Of a stretch of DNA of 21,745 bases, positions 1 through 7,529 are shown piece after piece. Every line of letters starts with the position of its first letter. The first letter of the stretch is position 1. Position numbers and translations under genes: made by a program. The stretch lies in NCBI GenBank assembly GCA_050693875.1, contig JBOGWP010000026.1:1-21745 (forward strand), given 5' to 3'. The notes beneath the pieces are model-generated. The model did no database searches. It was not told the origin of the DNA and saw only the letters and a program-made list of their open reading frames with translations. This stretch comes from JBOGWP01 sp050693875. Its GTDB lineage: Bacteria > Actinomycetota > CADDZG01 > JAHWKV01 > JBOGWP01.

Positions 1-2
1 GG

Positions 3-92
3 TTCCGCCACCGCCGGCCTGAGCTGGCGAAGCTGCCAACGGTGGCGTGGATCAACGAGCCCACGATCGGTAACGACGCACAGAAGAACTGA
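3..92 (+). CDS. 3' end of an unrecognised gene (partial)
   Basis: The first 90 bases read as an open frame of 29 codons that enters from outside the window and ends in TGA. The product tail contains ELAKLPTVAWINEPTIGN. The other two forward frames look less natural, and one stops early. I do not recognise the family. Nothing here shows a start or a ribosome site, because the gene would begin upstream of the window. It is listed only because the composition resembles a genuine C-terminus; a chance open frame is possible given the decayed sequence that follows. Confidence 0.3.
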   Translation, partial: FRHRRPELAKLPTVAWINEPTIGNDAQKN

Positions 93-239
93 CGAGCCCG
101 TGTCTCATTGTGCTTGACAGGTTCCGACTTTGTCCTCAACTCGCTCGGGCGTCTCCACGTCTTGAGGATCCCGGGAGCGGCTGCGCGGAAATGCACTCTT
201 TGTCCCGACTCTCGGATGGTGGCGCTGGACACCGTTGGC

Positions 240-840
240 GAAGTCCTCGCGGGTGGCGTCGACAACATGGTCGGCACGGATCGACCGAACGAGGTCGACT
301 TTCGATGTGCTGCACGCAGCGGTGACCCTCTGCTCCCATAGGCTTTCGCGAGTTGTCCGGCGAAGGTGCCGACACCTCCCGAGGCACCGGTGGTGAGCAC
401 CTTCTGACCCGCCTCCACGCGCCCGGCGTCGCGCAGACCTGCAGCGCGCGGTGAGCTCGGAGACCGGGACAACGGCCTCCCCCTCGAAGGTGAGACTGGC
501 CGGCTTGTGGGTGATGTGTCCTCTCGGCCCGCCGCGTAGTCAGCGAAAGAGCCCCGGGGCCGAACACCTCGTCGCCGGCCTGGAATCTGGTGGCCGTAGA
601 GCCGACCGCGGACAACGATGCCGGCCACGTCCAGTCCGGGTGGTGCTTCGGCCCTCGAAATCCAGAGCCATGATCGCGACGAGGGAGGGCTGACCCGTCA
701 TGAGGTCCCAGGTGCCCCGATCCAGCCCGGCCGCACGCACCTTCACGAGGACCTCGTCAGCCGCGATTTCAGGCTTGTCGATCTCTGCCAGAAGCAGCAC
801 GTCGGCTGGAGCCGTAGGCGTCCTGGACGATGGCCCGCAT
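240..840 (-). pseudogene. Zinc-type alcohol dehydrogenase / quinone reductase remnant (MDR family)
   Basis: Read on the minus strand from an ATG at 838-840, the product begins MRAIVQDAYGS, the classic N-terminus of NAD(P)-dependent MDR-family oxidoreductases. It then needs at least four or five frame changes to continue. A one-base shift near 822 gives DVLLLAEIDKPEIAADEVLV and GLDRGTWDLMTGQPS. Further shifts give GLDVAGIV, then FQAGDEVFGPG, GSFADYAAG, HKPASLTFEGEAVVPVSELT, and GRVEAGQKVLTTGASGGVG, the nucleotide-binding Rossmann glycine motif. The last recognisable piece is STSKVDLVRSIRADHVVDATREDFAN, reached through one more shift. The C-terminal half of the family is missing. No long intact frame survives, so this is a dead gene. 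The family assignment is firm; the exact 3' limit is approximate. Confidence 0.75.
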
Positions 841-1104
841 CACATCACCCCTCACTCGGGAACTCTGCCATTCGGATCGCGCCACGCTCCGCCACCCAGT
901 CCGGTGGTGGCATGGGCCCTTCGCCTCGTCAGGTGGTAGTTGCCACGATAGCTCCCTGAAAGGTGGCATCGAGTTTCCTATCCCTCGAGGGCAACCGGGG
1001 AAAATCCGCCGAGAACGAGGGAACCCTCTCCGATCCTGGTGGCTGACAGAACAGCCGGATCGAGAGGAGATCTACGAACAGGTCGCGCATGTGCGGGCGT
1101 GCTT
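841..1104. other. Spacer without a recognisable gene
   Basis: About 260 bases separate the dehydrogenase remnant from the mscL region. A stretch around 1050-1136 on the plus strand reads LTEQPDREEIYEQVAHVRAC and, after a frame change, ends DPIYAELP and a stop. This could be another gene fragment, but I cannot assign it to any family. No convincing promoter, RNA gene or repeat is visible. Confidence 0.3.
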
Positions 1105-1125
1105 GCGAGCCGCCGAGAGGCTCGC
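1105..1125 (-). terminator. Hairpin just past the mscL stop
   Basis: A perfect 7-bp inverted repeat (GCGAGCC / GGCTCGC) with a 7-base loop begins 12 bases beyond the mscL stop codon on the minus strand. Its place fits a transcription terminator. No T-tract follows, so it would be the stem-only type often seen in high-GC actinobacteria. The call rests on position and symmetry only. Confidence 0.35.
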
Positions 1126-1136
1126 GCCGACCCGAT

Positions 1137-1598
1137 CTACGCCGAGCTGCCGTGAGTGGAGGTGTCAGTGGACATCGCGATCGGCGAGGTGCAGAACGGG
1201 CATCGGCGGGCATCCACCGAAACCCGGCTTGTGCACTCCGGACAGTCACGCTCCAGCGCCCCGACGCTGAGGCTCGTTCGGGTCATCAGCTTGTTGAGCG
1301 GCTTCACGACGAAGAGGAACACGACCAGCGCCACGATGAAGAATGCGAGGAGATCGTTGATGAAAGAGCCGTAGCCGATTCGAGCGTTGCCAATCCTCAC
1401 CCCCAGCGAGCTGAAATCCGGGAGATCCCCGAATACTCCGGTCAACGGGGTCACCAAGTTCTTGACGAGAGAGCTCACCACGGTGCCGAACGCCGCGCCG
1501 ATGACCACGCCGACGGCCAGATCCACCACGTTGCCGCGCAGGATGAATGCCCTGAATTCCCTGGCCACGTTGAGGCCTGCGGTCCTCGAGCTGTCCAT
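1137..1598 (-). CDS. mscL: Large-conductance mechanosensitive channel MscL
   Basis: This 153-residue protein is a homopentameric inner-membrane channel that opens under high membrane tension and releases solutes after osmotic downshock. The family N-terminus EFRAFILRGNVVDLAVGVVI (residues 14-33) with the first membrane helix is intact. The second helix lies near residues 80-100 (LLAFFIVALVVFLFVVKPLN). After the usual end of the channel core comes a tail with two cysteine pairs, CPEC (119-122) and CPFC (133-136), which looks like a small zinc ribbon. A strong AGGAGG site sits at 1606-1611, just before the ATG. The gene stands alone between decayed sequences but shows no damage itself. Tails of this kind occur in actinobacterial MscL proteins; their role is not known to me. 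Confidence 0.95.
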   Translation of the reverse strand: MDSSRTAGLNVAREFRAFILRGNVVDLAVGVVIGAAFGTVVSSLVKNLVTPLTGVFGDLPDFSSLGVRIGNARIGYGSFINDLLAFFIVALVVFLFVVKPLNKLMTRTSLSVGALERDCPECTSRVSVDARRCPFCTSPIAMSTDTSTHGSSA

Positions 1599-1611
1599 TG
1601 GCGATCCTCCT

Positions 1612-1991
1612 GTCTGTGATCTTCGAGCTGCAGGGGCATCGACCCCCGAGTTCGCGTGCGGGGAGGTCCGACGCTACACCGCGCCGTGATGTCCAGGGCC
1701 GGACCCATCCTGCGCATCGATGGGGCCGCCCGCTCCATCTATGGCCGGAGCCGGGAGGGGCGACCCGGGCCTTCGAGAGGCTCTGGGTTGGAGGGGAGCG
1801 GGCTCGCCCTCTGGGACCCAAACTTCCGATCGCATCAATCGACACTCCGGGTTGGCGGCGCGAGTGGTGGTGGCATCCTTGTCCCGACGCGGTGCAGCCG
1901 CGAAAGTCTCCCCATGCGGGAGGTGCGGATGCTGCGGTCTGGCTGATGCCGTTCTGGTGTCGCACTATCGGCGCGCGGCGAGGGGGTCTCG
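1612..1991. other. Spacer upstream of mscL, no gene seen
   Basis: About 380 bases lie between the mscL ribosome site and the next short reading frame. Open frames exist on both strands but are rich in Arg, Gly, Ser and Pro and match no family I know, as expected of non-coding high-GC DNA. The mscL promoter must lie at its left side, but I cannot point to -10 or -35 boxes. Confidence 0.4.
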
Positions 1992-2640
1992 ATGAAGAAA
2001 TGGGCGGCCGGGCTACTGGCGGCGATCATCGGGCCGCTTGTGGTCTGGTTCGTCAACAAGGTCCTGAACCCCCGAGCGGCCTGAGGTTGCCATCCCCGTT
2101 CGATCGGCCTCGAGTTCCCGAAGGGTCGCCGAAGGTTCGGGGCTCTCACCGTCGACGTGTTCAACGGCGGAGCCTCGCTGGCGGCTCGCTGACGCGTGAC
2201 GTGGCACCCGGGAAGCGAACTGGGGGAGCTCACGTCGGGGGAGTTCGGCCTCCCGCCGGGCGAGAAGTATCAAGTGCCGAAGCTGGAAACCACCTACGCC
2301 AAGCCCGGCACGTACACCTCGAGCGTCCGCCTCGGGTGCGCGCACCCCGCGGTCTCCGAGTCGGCCCAGACTGAGCCCATCGAGGGGGCCGAAACCTTCC
2401 GCGTCCCACCCGGCCCCGCCGCCGGCGTCCTGCCCCAGCCCGACGCCAGCCCCCTCGCCGCCCCCGAAGCCCAGCGGCTCTCCCACCCCAATGCCTGCCG
2501 GCTCTCCCACCCCCGCGACGTCGAGCTCGCCGACCTTGATGCCGATCGCCTGTCCAACCGGCACAAGCTCATTCCCCAGCCCCACCGCAGTTCAGTCCCC
2601 GATTCCGAAGGTCTACCGCTTCATGGATCCGACTCCGCCG
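1992..2640 (+). pseudogene. Broken secreted/anchored protein with Ig-like segment and Pro-Thr-Ser-rich tail
   Basis: An ATG at 1992, preceded by a GAGGGGG run, starts a 30-codon frame encoding one hydrophobic helix (WAAGLLAAIIGPLVVWFVNK) and then stops. Other frames carry what look like the following parts. RFGALTVDVFNGGASLAAR lies around 2130-2190. DVTWHPGSELGELTSGEF, GLPPGEKYQVPKLETTYAKP and GTYTSSVRLGC lie around 2196-2340 and resemble a beta-sandwich (PKD/Ig-like) strand pattern. A proline-rich tail with repeated SPTP units (for example PSGSPTPMPAGSPTPATSSS) lies around 2400-2570. Put together, the pieces describe an exported or membrane-anchored protein with one small domain and a wall-spanning linker, broken by at least two or three frameshifts. 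The family is not identified. It could also be one intact short membrane peptide (1992-2084) beside unrelated debris. Confidence 0.4.
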
Positions 2641-3005
2641 ACGCCCGTTCGAGCTTCCTGACGGAAGAGGGTGTCTTGCGTTGCTCTCGTGGCTGCCGCC
2701 CCGATGCGGGTGAACGGCCCCGGTTGATTCGGCGGCCGTTGTGCCTCGTCGAGAGCTGGCGACGGATTCGTATGGCCCAGCGCACCCTCATGAAGCGAAA
2801 CCCCGCGTGGTGTGCTGCCGCTCTCTCAGTTGATGGCTCGGCCTCTCACCCTTCGCGGGCACAACGACGATCGGCTCCCGCCACCAGGTGCAAACAACCG
2901 GCGTTCTTTCGCCGCCGGGTAAAGGGGGCGGGAGTGCCGGGCGACTTCCACGAGGAGGCCGGGCGGCCGTTCATGGTCAACTGGGCGGAAGCCCTAATCT
3001 GACCC
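2641..3005. other. Spacer before the phosphoesterase, no gene seen
   Basis: Roughly 365 bases without a frame I can support. One plus-strand open frame crosses it, but its Arg/Ser/Pro-rich composition and lack of any motif suggest chance. A GGAGAG ribosome-site candidate at its right end (near 3010) belongs to the phosphoesterase. Confidence 0.4.
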
Positions 3006-3020
3006 GGCCCCGGAGAGCGC

Positions 3021-3997
3021 GTGCCCCGCACCCCACGGCGGATCCGCCTGATCATCGTGTTGATCCCGTTCGCGGTCGCGGTTGCAGGGGCGATCGCGCT
3101 GCTCCGGCCGCGAACCGTCGGGCCCCTTCCCGACGGCGACCTCGGCGCGGCGGGGGCCGGCGGGCTCGAGTTCGCAGTTGTCGGCGACACCCCCTACAAC
3201 GCCGCGGAGGAGGGATTGTTCGACGACCTGATCGCGCAGGTGAACCGAGCCCGGCCTTCCGTGGTGCTCACATCGGTGACATCAAGGCGGGGTCCACTCC
3301 GTGTGACGAGGCCGCCTATTCGAAGAACCTCCGGCGCTTCAACGCCTTCGAGGCGCCGCTCGTCTACACGCCCGGTGACAACGACTGGGCTGACTGCGCC
3401 CGCAGCGGCTCCGACCCGCTCGAGCGCCTGGAGAGGCTGCGCCAGGTCTTCTATCCTGACGCCGCATCGCTGGGGCGGCGGCGCATCACGCTGATCCGCC
3501 AAAGCCGGTTCCCCGAGAACGTGCGCTTCCGGCGGGGGCGAGTGACGTTCGTGGCGGTCCACGCGGTGGGCGGCCACAATCACCGCTCGCACCCAGAGTT
3601 CGCCGCCCGCGAGGCCGCTGGCGTCTCGTGGATGTCCGAGGGATTCCGTGCGGCGGCGGCGGAGGCCAGTGCTGCGGTGGTGGTGTTCATGCAGGCCGAC
3701 CCGCTTTTCGACCGGCCCTCCGAGGAGCGCGAGGGCTTCAACGCGCTGCTCGAGATGCTCGCTGCCGAATCGGCGCGGTGGGACAAGCCCGTGTTGATCG
3801 CGCACGGCGACACCCACACCTTCCGGGTCGACCGGCCCCTGGTCGACCGGGCGGAGACGCCGGTCCCCAACGTGCTTCGGCTCGAGACGTTCGGAAGCCC
3901 GGTGGTGGGATGGGTAGAGGTCAGCTTCGACCCCTCGCGCCCCGAGCCCTTCTCGGCTCGCGGGCGAACCGTTGGGACGGGACTGCAGGCCGACTGA
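3021..3997 (+). pseudogene. Membrane-anchored calcineurin-like metallophosphoesterase, one frameshift
   Basis: From a GTG start with GGAGAG five bases upstream, the N-terminus has a single hydrophobic anchor (LIIVLIPFAVAVAGAIALL, residues 10-28) followed by FAVVGDTPY, the first metal-binding motif. The frame breaks at about 3262-3272, where VVLT should run into HIGDIKAG; one missing base restores it. The second frame carries HIGDIKAG, YTPGDNDWADC (the GDN motif) and HGDTHTF, the remaining metal and catalytic motifs of calcineurin-like phosphoesterases. The product ends FSARGRTVGTGLQAD. Repaired, it would be about 325 residues, sitting outside the membrane with two metal ions in the active site. 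The substrate is unknown. As written the gene is inactive, but the rest is well preserved, so a sequencing error or very recent mutation is likely. It lies 69 bases upstream of the mannosyltransferase on the same strand. Confidence 0.8.
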
Positions 3998-4066
3998 CGC
4001 CGAATAGCCCGGGACGATCCCTATACTCGGATCGAGCGCGATGGAGGACCCGTCATCGACGTCGAC

Positions 4067-5581
4067 GTGACGCCACGGGGTCAGCACGCGCCCGCGACGT
4101 TCGACGCTGCTCCCCAGCCGGCCGACCGTGCGCTGCGCGGCCTCCCGCCCTGGACCTACGGCGAGTTGTTGGTGCTGATCGCGCTGCTCCTCGTAGGCGG
4201 TGGCCTGCGTTTGACACGCCTGTCGGTCCCGGCCGGCGTGATGTTCGACGAGACCTACTACGCGAAGGACGCCTGCCTCTACGCGAGCTCCGGCGGACCG
4301 AAGGGGGCGACCGGCGGGCAGGAGCGCTGCGGACTCAACCAGGCGACCGAGCAGTCATGGGTCCACCCGGAGGTCGGCAAGTGGCTGATCGCGGCAGGGA
4401 TCAAGATCTTCGGCTACCGCGAGTTCGGGTGGCGAGTCTCGGCCGCCCTCTTTGGAACGCTGATGATCCCGCTCGTCTTCCTGCTGGCCCGGGTGCTGTT
4501 CCGCGATCGGACCACCGCTGGTCTGGCCGGGCTGTTGATCGCGGCCGACCCGCTGATGATCGTGCAGAGCCGCATCGCCATGCTCGACATCTTCCTGGCG
4601 TTCTTCGTCGTCGCAGGGTTCGTGTTCCTTGCCTTCGATCGGGATCGGCTGCTTCGCGCCCGGGATGCCCTCTCGTCCGGGGTTCGCCTCCCGCGCAGGT
4701 ACGGCTGGAGGCTCGCCGCCGGGGCGGCGCTCGGTCTCGCGGTGTCGACGAAGTGGTCGGCGGCATGGGGGCTTGCGGGGGCGGCCCTGCTGGCCACCAC
4801 CTGGTCGATTACGTTCGTGGGCTCGGCTGCCCGAGCGCGGCGAGTTGCTGCGCCCCCCGCGGAGGAGGCAGCCGACGGGGCCGGCGACGCCGAAGGTGAC
4901 GACGACGGCGAGCGGCCTCGCTCCCGGGGGACATCGGCCGTCGGGTCCGTCGCGGTGAAGGAACTCGTCTCGCTGATCGCCGCGTTCGTGCTCGTGCCGC
5001 TGGCGGTCTATCTCCTTGGCTACGCCCCCTGGTTCGGTGAGCACCACCTCGATCTCTCGGCGTTCGCCGACCTGCACCGGCGCATGCTCAACTACCACCT
5101 TACGCTCAAGGCAACCCACAGCTACCAGTCGAGAGCCTGGACCTGGCCGCTGATCCTGCGGCCCGTCGCCTACTACTGGAAGTCATCACCGCTGGCGACC
5201 CACATCGACGCGATCGGCAATCCGGCCACCTGGTGGGCCGCGCTCATGGCGGTGCCGTGGCTGCTGGCACGGTCGGCCCGCCGCTGGGCGCCCCAGCGGC
5301 TCGTGGTGGCGGGGTGGGCGTCACAGTTCCTTCCCTGGCTGATCGTGGCGCGGCCGCTCTTCTTCTTCTACATGACGCCGGTGGTGCCCTTCATGATGCT
5401 CGGGCTGGCCTCCGGGCTCCGCTCCCTGGCGGGGCGCAGCCGAGGCTGGCGGGCGCTGGTCGTGGCCTTCGTCGTCCTGGGGGTCGGGGTGATGGTCGTC
5501 TGGCTCTACCCGATCATCGCCGCGGTCGGGCTCCCGATCGAGCAATGGCGGAGCCGGATGCTGCTCCGCACCTGGATCTAG
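4067..5581 (+). CDS. pmt: Protein O-mannosyltransferase (Pmt, GT39)
   Basis: This 504-residue polytopic membrane protein transfers mannose from polyprenyl-phosphate-mannose to Ser/Thr of exported proteins. Family hallmarks are the first-loop acidic pair in FDETYYAKDA (D61, E62), the HPEVGKWLIA motif (H100, usually HPPLGK), and GYREFGWRVSAALFGTLMIP in the next helix region. SRIAMLDIFLAFF follows, and FFYMTPVVPFM lies near the C-terminus. About ten hydrophobic segments are visible. A hydrophilic acidic loop near residues 261-285 (EEAADGAGDAEGDDDGERPR) is longer than I would expect. The GTG start is inferred; an ATG at 4041 opens only a nine-codon frame. It converges with the beta-propeller gene, the two stops being one base apart. 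That secreted neighbour, with many Ser/Thr, could be a substrate, but this is inference. Confidence 0.93.
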   Translation: MTPRGQHAPATFDAAPQPADRALRGLPPWTYGELLVLIALLLVGGGLRLTRLSVPAGVMFDETYYAKDACLYASSGGPKGATGGQERCGLNQATEQSWVHPEVGKWLIAAGIKIFGYREFGWRVSAALFGTLMIPLVFLLARVLFRDRTTAGLAGLLIAADPLMIVQSRIAMLDIFLAFFVVAGFVFLAFDRDRLLRARDALSSGVRLPRRYGWRLAAGAALGLAVSTKWSAAWGLAGAALLATTWSITFVGSAARARRVAAPPAEEAADGAGDAEGDDDGERPRSRGTSAVGSVAVKELVSLIAAFVLVPLAVYLLGYAPWFGEHHLDLSAFADLHRRMLNYHLTLKATHSYQSRAWTWPLILRPVAYYWKSSPLATHIDAIGNPATWWAALMAVPWLLARSARRWAPQRLVVAGWASQFLPWLIVARPLFFFYMTPVVPFMMLGLASGLRSLAGRSRGWRALVVAFVVLGVGVMVVWLYPIIAAVGLPIEQWRSRMLLRTWI

Positions 5582-5582
5582 A

Positions 5583-7400
5583 TCACGGCGTCGCTTCCTG
5601 CGTCTGCGGGTTCAGGTGGTCGAGCCGCCGTGCCCGTGCCAGGGCAGGGTCGGTGGATCGGAGGATCTCGAGCCCCCCGGTGATGTTGGTCGCATAGATG
5701 AACCCGTTGTAGGCGTAGGCGGCCCAGAACCCGGCGGTCACCCGAGGCTCGATGGGGCCGGGGTCCCACGAGCCGATCTCGCGAGGATTGGCCGGGTCGG
5801 TGAAGTCGGCGAGCGAGACGCCGCCCTGATACCAGCCTCCGGCGACCAGGAAGCGGTCGCCCAGCGGCGCGACGTTGTAGTCGTGCACGGTGCAGTTCTC
5901 CTGGGAGGTCTGCGCCCGCGGGATCTTGAACGTCCCGACCAGCGCCCCCGTGTCGAAGGTGTGGGTGTAGATCCGGCCCTGCCCGTCGGCCGGGTCGACG
6001 CAGGCCGGCCCTTCGCCGGCCTGGGCCTCGTCGCCGAAGAGCACGAGGCTTCCGTCGGGTGAGAACGCGGCGCTGTGGTAGTAGTCAACCGACGCGACGT
6101 CGACGACCCGGATGGCGACCGGCCGGGCGAGGTCGGAGACGTCGAGCATGAGGCCCTGCCCCGAGCATGCCCCGGCTGCCCTCCGGAGCGGCAGGAACAC
6201 GCCGATGTCGTGGCAGCCGCTTCCCCCGTTGGGGAAGTAGGGGGAGAGCGGCACCGGCACCTCGTTCAACACCGAGGACGACTCGGGCGCGTTGAGGGGC
6301 ACCTGGACCACGGTGATCTGGCGGTGATCCCGCTCGCAGTCGTTTCCGAACACCGTCGGGCCGAAGTTCGACGACGAGCTCGACATCGATCCGACGTAGA
6401 TGAGCAGGCGTCCGGCGGCGGGGTCGGGAACAAGGGTGTGGGTGTGGGAGCCGCAGTCGACCGCGACCGCCCCCACCAGCCGTGGATCGGAGGGATCGGC
6501 GACGTCGAAGATCCGGATCCCCTCCCATCCCGGGGTGTCGTTCCTGGTCTGCGCCGCGCCGCATCCCGGCCCCGTCACCGGGCGATCGACCGATACGAAG
6601 ACCAGCCTGCCGTCCCAGACCGAAATGTCGTTCTGAAGACCGGGACAGAAGATTTCGGAGAGCACGCGTGGGTTGGCGGGGTCGGCGATGTCGACGATCT
6701 GAAACCCGCTGTAGTTGCCGACGTAGGCCCGAGTTCCCCAAAAGGCCATGTCGGAGACGACCGTCCCGCTCCTGGGGACCTTCGCCACGAGCTCGAGACC
6801 GCTGCCGGATGGCGGGAGCGAGGCAAGCGAGCGATGGCAGCTGCCTGGCCTCCCCAGCCCGGCGATGCCCACCATCGGTGCGTTGAGCCTCGTGCCGCCC
6901 ATCGATCCCAGGAACGCCGCGTCGCCGAAGCCGAACACCCCTCCGTCCGAGCCGACCATCCAGTACCCGGCCCCCGACGGCGTTGCGGCCATCCCGGCAA
7001 TGGGTGCGTTCAAGCGAAGGCTCCCGGTCGACCCGAGGAACGCCGCGTCCCCGAAGCTGAAGATCCCGCCGTCGGCGGCGACCATCCAGTAGCCGGCCCC
7101 CGACGGCGTCGAGGCCATGCAGCTCACCGGCTGATTGAGGTGGGTCCCGCCCGTCGACCCCAAGAACGCCGCGTCCCCGAAGCTGAAGATCCCGCCGTCG
7201 GCGGCGACCATCCAGTAGCCGGCGCCGGCCGGAGCGCCTGCCCGCGCTCTCGACCCACCGACGGCAGCCGGCGGAAGAGCGACGAGGAGCGCGAGCAGCG
7301 CCAGAACGCCGGCTCGACGAGGTAGCCGCCGATCAGGGGGCCGCCCCGCGCGGCGCGCGCGTTGTTTCGGAGACCTGCGAAGATGGCCAGCAATGGGCAT
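5583..7400 (-). CDS. Secreted GYW-repeat / LVIVD beta-propeller protein
   Basis: This 605-residue protein has an Arg-rich N-terminus and a hydrophobic core (GVLALLALLVALPPAAVGG, residues 31-49) that reads as a signal peptide. Residues 59-184 hold three 42-residue repeats of the form GYWMVAADGGIFSFGDAAF, known from actinobacterial wall-associated proteins. From about residue 200 to the end the chain has repeated blades such as FQIVDIADPANPRVLSEI, IRIFDVADPSDPRLVGAV, LMLDVSDLARPVAIRVVDV and LADFTDPANPREIG, the LVIVD beta-propeller type. Three pairs of cysteines and the motif GSHTHTLVPDP are also present. The function is unknown; it likely acts outside the cell as a binding or adhesion protein. 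The ATG at 7398-7400 is assumed; no clear ribosome site precedes it. It is transcribed away from egtA across 129 bases. Confidence 0.85.
   Translation of the reverse strand: MPIAGHLRRSPKQRARRAGRPPDRRLPRRAGVLALLALLVALPPAAVGGSRARAGAPAGAGYWMVAADGGIFSFGDAAFLGSTGGTHLNQPVSCMASTPSGAGYWMVAADGGIFSFGDAAFLGSTGSLRLNAPIAGMAATPSGAGYWMVGSDGGVFGFGDAAFLGSMGGTRLNAPMVGIAGLGRPGSCHRSLASLPPSGSGLELVAKVPRSGTVVSDMAFWGTRAYVGNYSGFQIVDIADPANPRVLSEIFCPGLQNDISVWDGRLVFVSVDRPVTGPGCGAAQTRNDTPGWEGIRIFDVADPSDPRLVGAVAVDCGSHTHTLVPDPAAGRLLIYVGSMSSSSSNFGPTVFGNDCERDHRQITVVQVPLNAPESSSVLNEVPVPLSPYFPNGGSGCHDIGVFLPLRRAAGACSGQGLMLDVSDLARPVAIRVVDVASVDYYHSAAFSPDGSLVLFGDEAQAGEGPACVDPADGQGRIYTHTFDTGALVGTFKIPRAQTSQENCTVHDYNVAPLGDRFLVAGGWYQGGVSLADFTDPANPREIGSWDPGPIEPRVTAGFWAAYAYNGFIYATNITGGLEILRSTDPALARARRLDHLNPQTQEATP
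6875..7255 (-). repeat. Three tandem 126-bp coding repeats (GYW module)
   Basis: The DNA encoding the GYW repeats is itself repeated with a 126-base period. For example, the string ccgaagctga occurs at 7051 and again at 7177. The two upstream-most copies are almost identical over the GYWMVAADGGIFSFGDAAF part. The third (read last) has diverged to GYWMVGSDGGVFGFGDAAF. This fits recent duplication of the first two units. Limits are approximate. Confidence 0.8.
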
Positions 7401-7529
7401 GGCCGCCTATCCTGACATCTCTTGGCGTATGGCTCGAGCGTTTCGGGGGGAAATCGACGTGGCCGACGTGGGACCGGCGCTGCGGCGTGACCAACGCGCC
7501 GCCCTGCGGCGAGGGTAGGAACAGACGCA
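7401..7529. promoter_or_regulatory. Divergent intergenic region, propeller gene / egtA
   Basis: These 129 bases must hold the promoters of both the minus-strand propeller gene and the plus-strand egt operon. On the plus strand an AGGA at about 7507-7510 is the only ribosome-site candidate for egtA. No consensus promoter boxes stand out. Confidence 0.4.

Noticed and set aside
2196..3002. 268-codon plus-strand open frame
   Set aside because: Only its first part resembles a protein; the rest is Arg/Ser/Pro-rich without motifs and includes the out-of-frame Pro-rich tail. Treated as part of a broken gene plus spacer.
3628..4899. 423-codon frame bridging the phosphoesterase and Pmt genes
   Set aside because: Shadow of two well-supported genes; its composition is Arg/Gly/Ala-rich and it matches nothing.
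6075..7325. 416-codon plus-strand frame opposite the propeller gene
   Set aside because: Antisense shadow; the minus frame has a signal peptide and repeated LVIVD and GYW motifs.
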